Assembly (NCBI RefSeq): GCF_025630775.1
Contig: NZ_JAOSZE010000051.1
Coordinates: 1-64,000, forward strand
DNA: 64,000 nucleotides
Reading direction: 5' to 3'
From: Actinoplanes sp. KI2
GTDB taxonomy: Bacteria > Actinomycetota > Actinomycetes > Mycobacteriales > Micromonosporaceae
The notes beneath the pieces were generated by a model. The model made no database searches. It had not been told where the DNA came from and worked only from the letters and a program-made list of their open reading frames with translations. Below, one piece after another: positions 35,041-42,507 of the stretch. The translations under genes and the position numbers were made by a program. Within the stretch, counting starts at the first letter, position 1. Each line of letters begins with the position of its first letter.

Positions 35041-35068
35041 AGCATAACCACTCTCCGTGGCATTTCCA
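35041..35068 (-). promoter_or_regulatory. Candidate promoter of the pse operon
   Basis: On the minus strand TGGAAA (35068-35063) and TATGCT (35046-35041) are 16 bp apart, giving a leader of about 35-40 bases to pseB. The same -10 context (GGT-TATGCTTC-GGC type) recurs just ahead of the acyl carrier protein gene at 47.5 kb. Confidence 0.45.
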
Positions 35069-35093
35069 GGCGAAGTGAAAAAGGATAACTCGC

Positions 35094-35146
35094 GTTCACC
35101 TTATGTTCACCCAAAGTTTGTCGTGACGTCCAGCAGCCTGTAAGAA
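35094..35146 (+). promoter_or_regulatory. PHO-box-like direct repeats with overlapping promoter
   Basis: GTTCACC (35094), GTTCACC (35105) and GTTTGTC (35116) repeat at exactly 11 bp, the form of actinobacterial PhoP boxes (GTTCACC units with 4-bp spacers). The third unit contains TTGTCG (35118-35123), which stands 17 bp before TAAGAA (35141-35146), a possible -35/-10 pair reading toward the membrane glycosyltransferase gene. The box also lies about 50 bp upstream of the pse promoter candidate on the other strand. Confidence 0.6.
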
Positions 35147-35392
35147 GGTAGAAGGCCTCTGTCCACCTCAGCGGCACCGTGGGCCGGTCCGTTTGGCTAC
35201 ATTCTTGGCGTGACGGATGGCTGACGCTGAGTAACCGCCTTGGCGCGGTCGGTGCCGGCCCGGTCTTGCGTAGCATCGAACTCCTGCTGCCGCTGTCCAA
35301 CGGCTGGGTCTGTCGCCGCGCCTGGGAGTCGTCGTTGTGAGTGTCTTCACCCTTCGGTCGGTGGTCGCACCGTGTTCCTCGGTGGTCGCACC
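35123..35392 (+). other. Leader region of the GT-C-like gene
   Basis: 270 bp between the PHO-like box and the chosen GTG. The coding frame stays open leftward to 35240 but without a ribosome site or plausible start. Near the right end a 17-bp direct repeat (TCGGTGGTCGCACCGTG) occurs at 35358-35374 and 35379-35395. The second copy contains the GTG start, and each copy can form a 5-bp hairpin around GTCG. Confidence 0.5.
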
Positions 35393-37696
35393 GTGACCGA
35401 GGCCGTGCTCGACACCCCCGCCGAGGTGACGCCGACGCCTGCCGCACGGCCCAGTCGGCTGCTGTCCGCCGCGCCCTGGCTGATCGCGGTCGTGACCACG
35501 GTCGCCGTGCTGGTCGCGACCGGCACCCCGCCCGTCGACATCCTCCGGTACGCGGCCTACTTCGCCGTCGCCGTGCTGCTGCCCGGCACGCTCGTGCACC
35601 GGGCGCTGCGCGGCAGCCGGGGCAACCTCCCGGAGGATCTGGGCCTCGGTGGCGCCACCGGCCTGGTGCTGCTGCTCGCCGGCTGGGCGCTCGCCGCCGC
35701 GACCGGCCTGCAGGTCCTGCTCCCGGGCTGGCCGCTGCTGATCATCGCGCTCTTCCTCGCCGTGCCGCGGCTGCGCCGGCACTGGCGGATCGCCGACCCG
35801 CAACCGCTGCCGGCGACCTGGTCGTGGGCGGTCGCGGTGGCGATCGCGCTGGCCGTGCTCTCGCTCGCCCCGACCTGGCGCAGCACGCCGTTGCCGCCGG
35901 CCGACGCGTCCTGGTACCAGGACCTGGGGTACCACCTCGCGCTGGTCCGCGAGATGATGCGGTCGATGCCGTTCCAGGTGCCGGAACTGGCCGGCGACAC
36001 CCTGCACTACCACTTCCTCTCCGACGCCGACATGGCGACCGCCGCGATGATCACCAAGATCGACCCGGCGACCGTTCTGCTCCGGCTCTGGCTGCCGCCG
36101 ATCATCGCGCTGACCGCGCTGGTCGCCGCCGCCCTCGCCCGGCAGCTGGCCGGCAAGTGGCGGGCCGGTGCGCTCGCCGGCCTGCTCGCGGTGGCCGGGC
36201 TCCCGCTCGTGCTCGGCTCGCCGATCGTCGCGCTCGGCGGCACCTCGATCACCTACTTCAGCCCGTCGGAGTGCTACCAGTTGCCGCTGGTCGGGCTGCT
36301 GCTGGCGATCGCCGCGGACGTACTGCGCGGGCGGCCGCTCGGCTGGGCCTGGGCGCTCGTCTTCCCCCTCGGGGTGGCCATCACCGGCGCCAAGTCGAGC
36401 GGTCTGCCGCCGGTCGTGGCCGGGCTCGCCGCGGCCGGAATCGCGATCGTCCTCTGGCACCGCGAGCGGCTGCGCGCCACCCTCGCGCTGTTCGGGCTCC
36501 TCCTGGTGGCGATGCTGGTCGGATACCAGGCCTTCGCGGGCGGGGGCGCGGGCACGCTCACCGTGCAACCGCTGTCGATCGTCTACAGCTTGCTGCCGTA
36601 CCGGGAGACCTTGGGCGCGAACGACCTGAACGACGGCAGGATGCCGCTCGGCATCGCCAACGCCTCGGCGTCCGGGCTGGTCTTCGTCGCCGCGCTGATC
36701 GGCTGGTGGCTGCTCGTGCAGATCGGCCGGCTGGCCGGCCTCGCGCTGCTCGTGGTCGGCCGGGCCCGGCGCGACCCGGCCGCCTGGCTGCTCGCCGGTG
36801 TGACCGTGGCCGGCCTCGGCGGGATGTGGCTGTTCTGGCACCCCTCGGGCAGCCAGTCCTACTTCTGGATCGGCGTGCTCCCGTTCGCCACGATCCTCAG
36901 CATCTGGCTGCTCGCCGACCGGGCCCCCGGCCCGCGCGCCGTGATCGGCGGGCTGGCCGCCGGCGCGGTCTGGGCGGTCGCCGCGCCCAAGTTCGCCGCA
37001 CCGGCCGCGCACAGCACGGCCCGCGCTTGGTCCCGGGTGCTGCTCGAGCCGGTGCTTCTCACCGCCGGGGTGGCGGTCGTGGTGGTGGCGGTGGCGCTGG
37101 TGGTGCGGCGCGGTCCGGGCGCCCGGCGAGCGCTGCCGGCGGCGCTGCTCGCGGCCGTGCTCGGCGCCGGCTTCGGCGGCTTCGTCGCCCGGATGGCCCC
37201 CCACCTGCCGCACGCCCTGGACGGCGCCAAGAGCCGGGCGAACCCGTCGGTCACCCGGGACGAGATGGCCGCCGCGCAGTGGCTCGACAAGCACGCCGGC
37301 GCCGACGACGTCCTCGCCACCAACGTGCACTGCCAGCGGTCCAGCCCGAAGGGGACGTGCGACGCCCGGGCGTTCTGGGTGTCCGCGCTCACCGGCCGCC
37401 GCGCGCTCGTGGAGAGCTGGGCCTACACCGACCAGGCGGTGGCCGCCAACGGGGTGAACGGCCTGCGGTACTACAACCAGCCGGCGCCCTACCCCGAGCG
37501 GTACGCCCTGAACGAGCGGGTCTTCGCCGAGGGCGACCCGGCCGACGTGGCCGCCCTGCGCACCCGGTACCACGTGCGCTGGCTCTTCGCGGACAGCCGG
37601 GTCGGGCCGATCTCGCCCAGGCTGGCGCAGTCTGCCGTGCTGCGGCACGCCGACGGCCCGGTCAGCATCTACGAGCTGGTCGACACGCCCCAGTAG
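35393..37696 (+). CDS. Polytopic membrane protein, GT-C glycosyltransferase-like
   Basis: 767 residues from GTG at 35393 (an earlier GTG at 35372 is possible). Twelve or so membrane helices cover about residues 20-580. The first large outer loop has acidic and aromatic residues (DASWYQDLGYHLAL, TLHYHFLSDADM) as seen in GT-C enzymes that use lipid-linked sugars. The C-terminal ~190 residues are hydrophilic and probably outside. I do not recognise a specific family. Divergent from the pse operon across a PHO-like box, so a role in assembling or transferring the same surface glycan is likely (inference). Confidence 0.6.
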   Translation: MTEAVLDTPAEVTPTPAARPSRLLSAAPWLIAVVTTVAVLVATGTPPVDILRYAAYFAVAVLLPGTLVHRALRGSRGNLPEDLGLGGATGLVLLLAGWALAAATGLQVLLPGWPLLIIALFLAVPRLRRHWRIADPQPLPATWSWAVAVAIALAVLSLAPTWRSTPLPPADASWYQDLGYHLALVREMMRSMPFQVPELAGDTLHYHFLSDADMATAAMITKIDPATVLLRLWLPPIIALTALVAAALARQLAGKWRAGALAGLLAVAGLPLVLGSPIVALGGTSITYFSPSECYQLPLVGLLLAIAADVLRGRPLGWAWALVFPLGVAITGAKSSGLPPVVAGLAAAGIAIVLWHRERLRATLALFGLLLVAMLVGYQAFAGGGAGTLTVQPLSIVYSLLPYRETLGANDLNDGRMPLGIANASASGLVFVAALIGWWLLVQIGRLAGLALLVVGRARRDPAAWLLAGVTVAGLGGMWLFWHPSGSQSYFWIGVLPFATILSIWLLADRAPGPRAVIGGLAAGAVWAVAAPKFAAPAAHSTARAWSRVLLEPVLLTAGVAVVVVAVALVVRRGPGARRALPAALLAAVLGAGFGGFVARMAPHLPHALDGAKSRANPSVTRDEMAAAQWLDKHAGADDVLATNVHCQRSSPKGTCDARAFWVSALTGRRALVESWAYTDQAVAANGVNGLRYYNQPAPYPERYALNERVFAEGDPADVAALRTRYHVRWLFADSRVGPISPRLAQSAVLRHADGPVSIYELVDTPQ

Positions 37697-37760
37697 GGTT
37701 AGCCCTACCGCCGATTCGGCGGTCAGCGGGATCGGAGGGGGGCCCGTCGATGCCTAGCGT
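37693..37760 (+). promoter_or_regulatory. Promoter of the two-component system with 16-bp dyad
   Basis: GTAGGGTTAGCCCTAC at 37693-37708 is a dyad with 6-bp arms. GTCAGC stands at 37722, and a -10-like TAGCGT at 37755-37760, 7 bp before ATG 37768. Exactly the same three elements at the same distances precede the mmpL gene at 48.1 kb (dyad centre to TAGCGT 54.5 bp, GTCAGC to TAGCGT 27 bp in both). This argues for one regulator and near-leaderless messages. Confidence 0.75.
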
Positions 37761-37767
37761 CAATGAC

Positions 37768-39057
37768 ATGACGACGACCCCGACCTCCGCCCCGCCCCGC
37801 CGGATCCTCCGGCAGATCGGCCTCGACACGCAGTACGTCCTGATCGGGTTCCCGATCGGGATCATCGCGGTCTCGCTCTGCATGACCGTCTTCTGGCTGG
37901 GCGTCGGGCTGAGCGTCGTCTGGATCGGGCTGCCGATCCTGCTCGGCGCCATGTACCTGGCCCGCGGCCTGGCCGTGCTGGAACGGGCCCGGATCGGCCC
38001 GATCCTCAACCGGCGACTGGAGCACCCGTACTACAAGAAGCCCACCGGCGACGGCTTCCTCCGCCGGTTGCTCGCCCCGCTGAGCGACGGGCAGAGCTGG
38101 CTCGACCTGCTGCACGGCATGTTCCGCTTCATCCCCAGCACCATCTCGTTCTGCTTCGTGCTGACCTGGTGGGCCGGCGTGCTCAACGGGTTCACCTGGG
38201 GCCTGTGGGGCTGGGCGCTGCCGAACGGGCCGAACGACCAGGACCTGCCCGACCTGCTCGGCTTCGACGGCAGCTACGGCACCAAGGTCGCGTTCTACCT
38301 GGCCACCGGGGTCTTCTTCGCGGGCACGCTGTACTGGGTCGTGCGGGGTTCGGCGCTGCTCGAGGCGTACTTCGCCCGCGGCCTGCTCTGCGGCATGAAC
38401 GAGCTGCGCGAGCAGGTCGCCCAGGCCGAGGCCGCCCGCGAGGTCGCCCAGCAGCAGAAGGCCGCCGCCGTCTCGGCCGAGGCCACCGCGCTGCGCAAGC
38501 TCGAGCGGGACATCCACGACGGGCCGCAGCAGCGCCTGGTCCGGCTCGCGATGGATCTCGGCCGCGCCGAGCAGCAGTTCGCCACCGACCCCGACGCGGC
38601 CCGGGCGACCGTCGCCGAGGCGCTCACCCAGACCCGGGAGACGCTCGACGAGCTGCGCGCGCTGTCCCGCGGGATCGCCCCGCCGATCCTGGTCGACCGC
38701 GGCCTGCAGGCGGCGCTCACCGCGCTGGCCGGCCGCTGCACGGTGCCGGTCGACCTGGACGCGCCGCCGATCGAACGGCTCGACCCGGCCGTCGAGTCCA
38801 CTGCGTACTTCGTGGTCGCCGAGGCGCTGACCAACGTCGCGAAACACAGCCAGGCCAGCGAGGTGCAGGTCAGCGTCGAGCGGATTGCCACCGGCCTGAT
38901 GGTCAGCGTGGCCGACGACGGGATCGGCGGCGCCAGCCTCGCCAAGGGACACGGGCTGGCCGGGCTGGACGACCGGGTGCGCGCGGCCGGCGGGGTGCTG
39001 GCGGTGGACAGCCCGGCGGGCGGCGGGACGCGGCTCACGGCGGCCCTGCCCCTATAG
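37768..39057 (+). CDS. Sensor histidine kinase (NarL-partner, HisKA_3 type)
   Basis: 429 residues from ATG 37768; an ATG at 37750 adds six residues but lies upstream of the conserved -10 element, so I prefer the near-leaderless start. The N-terminal ~200 residues form an actinobacterial 'putative sensor' domain with four membrane helices. A short coiled coil follows, then the H-box LERDIHDGPQQRLVRLAMDL with phospho-acceptor His near 250, and an ATPase domain (AEALTNVAKHS N-box; DDGIGGA and GHGLAGLDDRV G-boxes). It pairs with the response regulator 28 bp downstream. Lacking a large outer loop, it probably senses membrane stress. Confidence 0.9.
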   Translation: MTTTPTSAPPRRILRQIGLDTQYVLIGFPIGIIAVSLCMTVFWLGVGLSVVWIGLPILLGAMYLARGLAVLERARIGPILNRRLEHPYYKKPTGDGFLRRLLAPLSDGQSWLDLLHGMFRFIPSTISFCFVLTWWAGVLNGFTWGLWGWALPNGPNDQDLPDLLGFDGSYGTKVAFYLATGVFFAGTLYWVVRGSALLEAYFARGLLCGMNELREQVAQAEAAREVAQQQKAAAVSAEATALRKLERDIHDGPQQRLVRLAMDLGRAEQQFATDPDAARATVAEALTQTRETLDELRALSRGIAPPILVDRGLQAALTALAGRCTVPVDLDAPPIERLDPAVESTAYFVVAEALTNVAKHSQASEVQVSVERIATGLMVSVADDGIGGASLAKGHGLAGLDDRVRAAGGVLAVDSPAGGGTRLTAALPL

Positions 39058-39085
39058 CCGCACGCCGTCTGACAGCATTGGCGGC

Positions 39086-39739
39086 ATGCGGGTCGTAATC
39101 GCTGATGACGCGGTGCTGCTGCGTGAGGGTTTGATCAGGCTCGTCGAGGAGAACGGCCACACCGTGGTGGCGGCCGTCGGCGACGGGCCTGCCCTCGTCG
39201 CCGCCATCGTCGAGCACAAGCCGGACGTGTCCATCGTGGATGTCCGGATGCCGCCGACGCACACCGACGAGGGGCTGCGCGCGGCGGTCGAGGCCCGCGG
39301 CCTGGTCCCGGGCACGCCGATCCTGGTGCTCTCCCAGTACGTCGAGGTCTCGTACGCCGACGACCTGCTCGCCGACCGGCTGGGCGCGGTCGGTTACCTG
39401 TTGAAGGACCGGGTCTCCCAGGTCGGCGAGTTCCTCGAGGGCTTGCGCCGGGTGGCCGGCGGCGGCACCGTGCTCGACCCCGAGGTGGTCAGCCAGCTGC
39501 TGGTGCGCCGCCGCCGGGACGACCCGCTGCGCAACCTCACCCCGCGCGAGCGCGAGGTGCTCGAGCTGATGGCCGAAGGCCTGTCGAACACGGCGATCGC
39601 CCGCAAGATGGTGGTCACGGACGGCGCGGTGGAGAAGCACGTCCGCAACATCTTCACCAAGCTCGACCTGCACCAGGACGAGGAGCAGCACCGCCGCGTC
39701 CTGGCGGTGCTGGCCTACCTCCAGGGCCTCCCGGGCTGA
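39086..39739 (+). CDS. NarL/LuxR-type response regulator
   Basis: 217 residues. The receiver is complete: Asp7 and Asp8 in the acidic pocket, Asp52 in IVDVRMP, and Lys in YLLKDR. The C-terminal LuxR helix-turn-helix (LTPREREVLELMAEGLSNTAIARKM) spans about 148-210. As the partner of the kinase just upstream it should bind the dyads before the kinase gene and before mmpL (inference from the matching promoters). It converges with the methyltransferase-like gene, whose stop lies 15 bp away. Confidence 0.92.
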   Translation: MRVVIADDAVLLREGLIRLVEENGHTVVAAVGDGPALVAAIVEHKPDVSIVDVRMPPTHTDEGLRAAVEARGLVPGTPILVLSQYVEVSYADDLLADRLGAVGYLLKDRVSQVGEFLEGLRRVAGGGTVLDPEVVSQLLVRRRRDDPLRNLTPREREVLELMAEGLSNTAIARKMVVTDGAVEKHVRNIFTKLDLHQDEEQHRRVLAVLAYLQGLPG

Positions 39740-39754
39740 GGCGCGCGGTCGGGG

Positions 39755-41410
39755 TCAGCCGCGGAGCTTGCGGGTCAGCCGCTTCGCTCCCCGCAGGCGT
39801 CCCTTGACAGCCCGGCCGAGCCGCAGCGCGCTGGGCGGGGCGGCCTCCTTCAGCCGGGTCGTCAGCTGGCCTCGGGCAATCTGCCGGTATGCCCCGCGGG
39901 CCTTGGCGACCTCGCTCCACGCCGTCGCCAGCTGCGTCTCCGCCGCCTTGAGCCGGGTCTCGAACCAGCGCGCCCGGGCGGCGTTGGACTCCTCGAACCG
40001 CTCGGCGGCCGCCGTGACCGCGACCGGCACGCCGGACCGCGGCGCGAGCGGCTGGTCCAGCCCCGCGTCGGCGACGACCCGCCGTACCGCGTCGTCGGGC
40101 ACGGGCGTGCCCCGCATCGCGGCGACCCAGGCGACCGCCTCGGCCGGCGTCAGGTGCGAGGGCCAGGTGCGGCGGTAACCGTGCTGCTCGACCCGGCGCA
40201 CCAGCTCGGCCACCGCGATCAGCAGCTGCTCGTCCGCGGTCTTGGCCACCGGCGTCGGGCCGGGGTCACCGAGGGCCAGCGGCCGGTGTTCGCCGCCGGC
40301 GCCGACGACGACCCGGCAGGCCGGGGCCGAGGCCACGTCGCTCAGCGTCGCGAGCCACTCGGCGTACCCGCGGACTGCCGACCGCAGGGCGGCCTGATCC
40401 GGGGCGACCACCGCCTGCGCCAGCACGTCCGAGAGCAACGGGCCGGCGGGCACCGCCGAACCGTCCGGCAGCACCGGGCGGCCACCGGCCAGCCGGACCG
40501 CGACCGGCGCGCTCCGGTCGGCGGCCAGCCACGCCACCACGTCGTCCGCGGTCGGGTCGGCGGTCGGTGCGCTGACGACCAGCCAGCCGGCGGCGAACTC
40601 GGGCAGCCGCCCGGACCGCCAGACCCGCCGCATCAGCGAGGGGACATCGGCCGGCGGCCGGGTGCGTTCGAGCACCCGCACGGCCGGTTCCGACAACGCC
40701 GCGAGCAAGCCGGCGTGCTCGGTCCGGTCCACCGACCCCGCGGCCGGACCCCAGGCGAGCACCGGCGCCGACGGCAGCGGGTAGACCGGCCAGATCGCGG
40801 CGCCGGGCCCGAACTGCTCGGCCAGATCGGCGAGTCCCCGCGGGCGGGTGTCGTCCGCGTCCGCTGGGCGGCTCCAGGCGGGCTCGGACTGGTCGGCCTC
40901 GGGCTGGACCTCCGCGGTCAGCCGGTGCACGCCCAGCTCGTTGTGCACCATCACGACCAGGACGCCGTCGGGCGTCAGCAGCCGGCGCAGATCCGCCAGG
41001 GCGGTCCCGAAGGCCGGCTCCGGGCCCTCGGTCGAGTACAGCCGGACGACGTCGTCGAGCGCGACCACCGCGTCGTACCCGGTGTCGTCGAACCGCTCGA
41101 GGCTGCCGCAGACGACCCGGACCCGGCTGCCGTCCGCCTCGGCGTCGAGGGCCTCGCTGACCAGCCGTGCGTCCGGGATCGAGCGCACCAGGCAGGTCAG
41201 CTCGCCGTCGATCGCGCCGGCCACGGCCGCGAGCAGGTCGGGTTCGTGCGGCCCGGCCACCAGCACCCGGGACCGGCCGGCCAGGGCGGCGAGCAGGATC
41301 GGGAGGTGGGCCCCGCTGCGGGCCGGCTCCCAGGCCGACGTGTGGTCGGACCAGGCGGGCATCTCGCCGCCGAGCAGCCGTACTCGGCCGGGCAGGTCGT
41401 GATCGCTCAT
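39755..41410 (-). CDS. Methyltransferase-like protein with coiled coil and basic tail (paralogue 2)
   Basis: 551 residues from ATG at 41410, overlapping the preceding gene as ATGA. The opening VRLLGGEMPAWSD and the run VLVAGPHEPDL, DAVVALDDVVRLYSTEGPE, LTPDGVLVVMVHNELGVHRL parallel paralogue 1 block by block, and the middle region keeps RVVVGAGGEHRPL. Residues ~465-520 are predicted coiled coil, and the last 25 are polybasic (GRAVKGRLRGAKRLTRKLRG). Motif I lacks the usual GxGxG, so methyl transfer is doubtful without testing. It forms a two-gene cassette with the gene that precedes it, as paralogue 1 does. Confidence 0.6.
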   Translation of the reverse strand: MSDHDLPGRVRLLGGEMPAWSDHTSAWEPARSGAHLPILLAALAGRSRVLVAGPHEPDLLAAVAGAIDGELTCLVRSIPDARLVSEALDAEADGSRVRVVCGSLERFDDTGYDAVVALDDVVRLYSTEGPEPAFGTALADLRRLLTPDGVLVVMVHNELGVHRLTAEVQPEADQSEPAWSRPADADDTRPRGLADLAEQFGPGAAIWPVYPLPSAPVLAWGPAAGSVDRTEHAGLLAALSEPAVRVLERTRPPADVPSLMRRVWRSGRLPEFAAGWLVVSAPTADPTADDVVAWLAADRSAPVAVRLAGGRPVLPDGSAVPAGPLLSDVLAQAVVAPDQAALRSAVRGYAEWLATLSDVASAPACRVVVGAGGEHRPLALGDPGPTPVAKTADEQLLIAVAELVRRVEQHGYRRTWPSHLTPAEAVAWVAAMRGTPVPDDAVRRVVADAGLDQPLAPRSGVPVAVTAAAERFEESNAARARWFETRLKAAETQLATAWSEVAKARGAYRQIARGQLTTRLKEAAPPSALRLGRAVKGRLRGAKRLTRKLRG

Positions 41411-42222
41411 GCCATGCTCCATCCGAGCTCGTAGCTCAGTTCCTGCGGGCTCAGCAACTCGTCGAGTCCGAGCTCCGATCGGGTCACCTCGGCGAGAAGT
41501 TTCGGGTCGATGGACTCGCCATGCAGTTCCGGGTGCAGCCGCTGGACGTAATGCTTGCCGTCGAATCCGCCGCGGTCCTCGACGAAGTCCATCTGCGGGC
41601 CGTACACGCCGGCCTCGCAACCCACCGACGCGCCGTAGAAGATCGCCGTGGTGAGCCGGTTCGACGCCACCCGCTTGTGCCGGCGCAACTCGGCGAGCTG
41701 CTTGTAGAGGAATCGGGCATCGGTGCCCTTCCAGGCCGTACCGCGCTGACCGTGACAGATCACCCGGAAGCCGGCCCGCTCGTAGGCGCGCCGCACCTCG
41801 GGCATGTCGTACTCGATCCAGTACAGGCAGACCGTGACCGGGCCGGGCTCGACTTCCTTGATCCGGGCGATCAACTCGCCGTGGTCGCCCTCGATGCTGC
41901 CCTGTTCCCAGGTGTGGAACGGGTAGAAGATCGTGCCGGATCGCTCGGCCGGCTGCTCCGGCTGCTGCGCCACCAGGTACGCCCAGGGCGAACCGATCAC
42001 CGCGTAGTCCCGCCAGCCGATCAGATGGCCGCGGCGGCGCGAGACGTCGGACCAGACGTACTTGAGGAACCCGTCGGGCGGCTCGTGGCCCGGGCCGAAC
42101 CCGTGCAGGATGTTCCAGCCGTGCTGCACCACCCCGTTGATCCGGGGTGGCTTGACCGGGTCCTTGCCGCAGTAGGCGGCAAGGATGTGGGCATGCCCGT
42201 ACCAGTGGTTGCTGGAGTCCAT
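41407..42222 (-). CDS. Glycosyltransferase-like protein of unknown family (cassette copy 2)
   Basis: 271 residues from ATG at 42222. Clear paralogue of the 276-residue protein at 32059. The shared blocks, in order, are YGHAHILAAYCG, PPRINGVVQHGWNIL, a YPFHTWEQG block, PVTVCLYWIEY, FRVICHGQRG, KRVASNRLTTAIFYGASVGC and AGVYGPQM. Cytoplasmic, with no signal or membrane helix. The second gene of the pair overlaps by 4 bases. No ribosome site is obvious. It is divergent from a large GT2 enzyme across 285 bp of mixed composition with no clear operator. Role inferred only from glycan context. Confidence 0.55.
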   Translation of the reverse strand: MDSSNHWYGHAHILAAYCGKDPVKPPRINGVVQHGWNILHGFGPGHEPPDGFLKYVWSDVSRRRGHLIGWRDYAVIGSPWAYLVAQQPEQPAERSGTIFYPFHTWEQGSIEGDHGELIARIKEVEPGPVTVCLYWIEYDMPEVRRAYERAGFRVICHGQRGTAWKGTDARFLYKQLAELRRHKRVASNRLTTAIFYGASVGCEAGVYGPQMDFVEDRGGFDGKHYVQRLHPELHGESIDPKLLAEVTRSELGLDELLSPQELSYELGWSMA

Positions 42223-42507
42223 GAGCTCGCATTCAGCGTCGGCGCGCGATGTCGCCCCGGGATTCTACTTCGACGCCGGGTCCCGGCCGATTCGGCTCCC
42301 GGCGGCCCGGCGAGGTGACGGGCCGCACTCCTCGCCGGGGACCCGTCACTAGCAACATCATTTGCCGTTGATAACGTCTCGGCCAAAAGAGTCCCTCGTC
42401 GAAACTGGTATCGTGCCGACATCCCACCCGGCTTCCCGCCGCGTAGCCATGTCCGCCGTCCGGGTCCGCCCGTGCGAACCGCCCACTCGCATCCGTGAGG
42501 AGGCAGC

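Noticed and set aside
35240..35392. Longer GT-C protein starting at 35240
   Set aside because: The start would be TTG without a ribosome site, and the extra 51 residues are Cys/Arg-rich and unlike a membrane protein N-terminus.
35168..37648. 826-codon open frame on the minus strand
   Set aside because: It is the complement of the GT-C-like membrane gene. Its product is a Gln/Arg/Gly-rich chain without domains, typical of antisense shadows in high-GC DNA.
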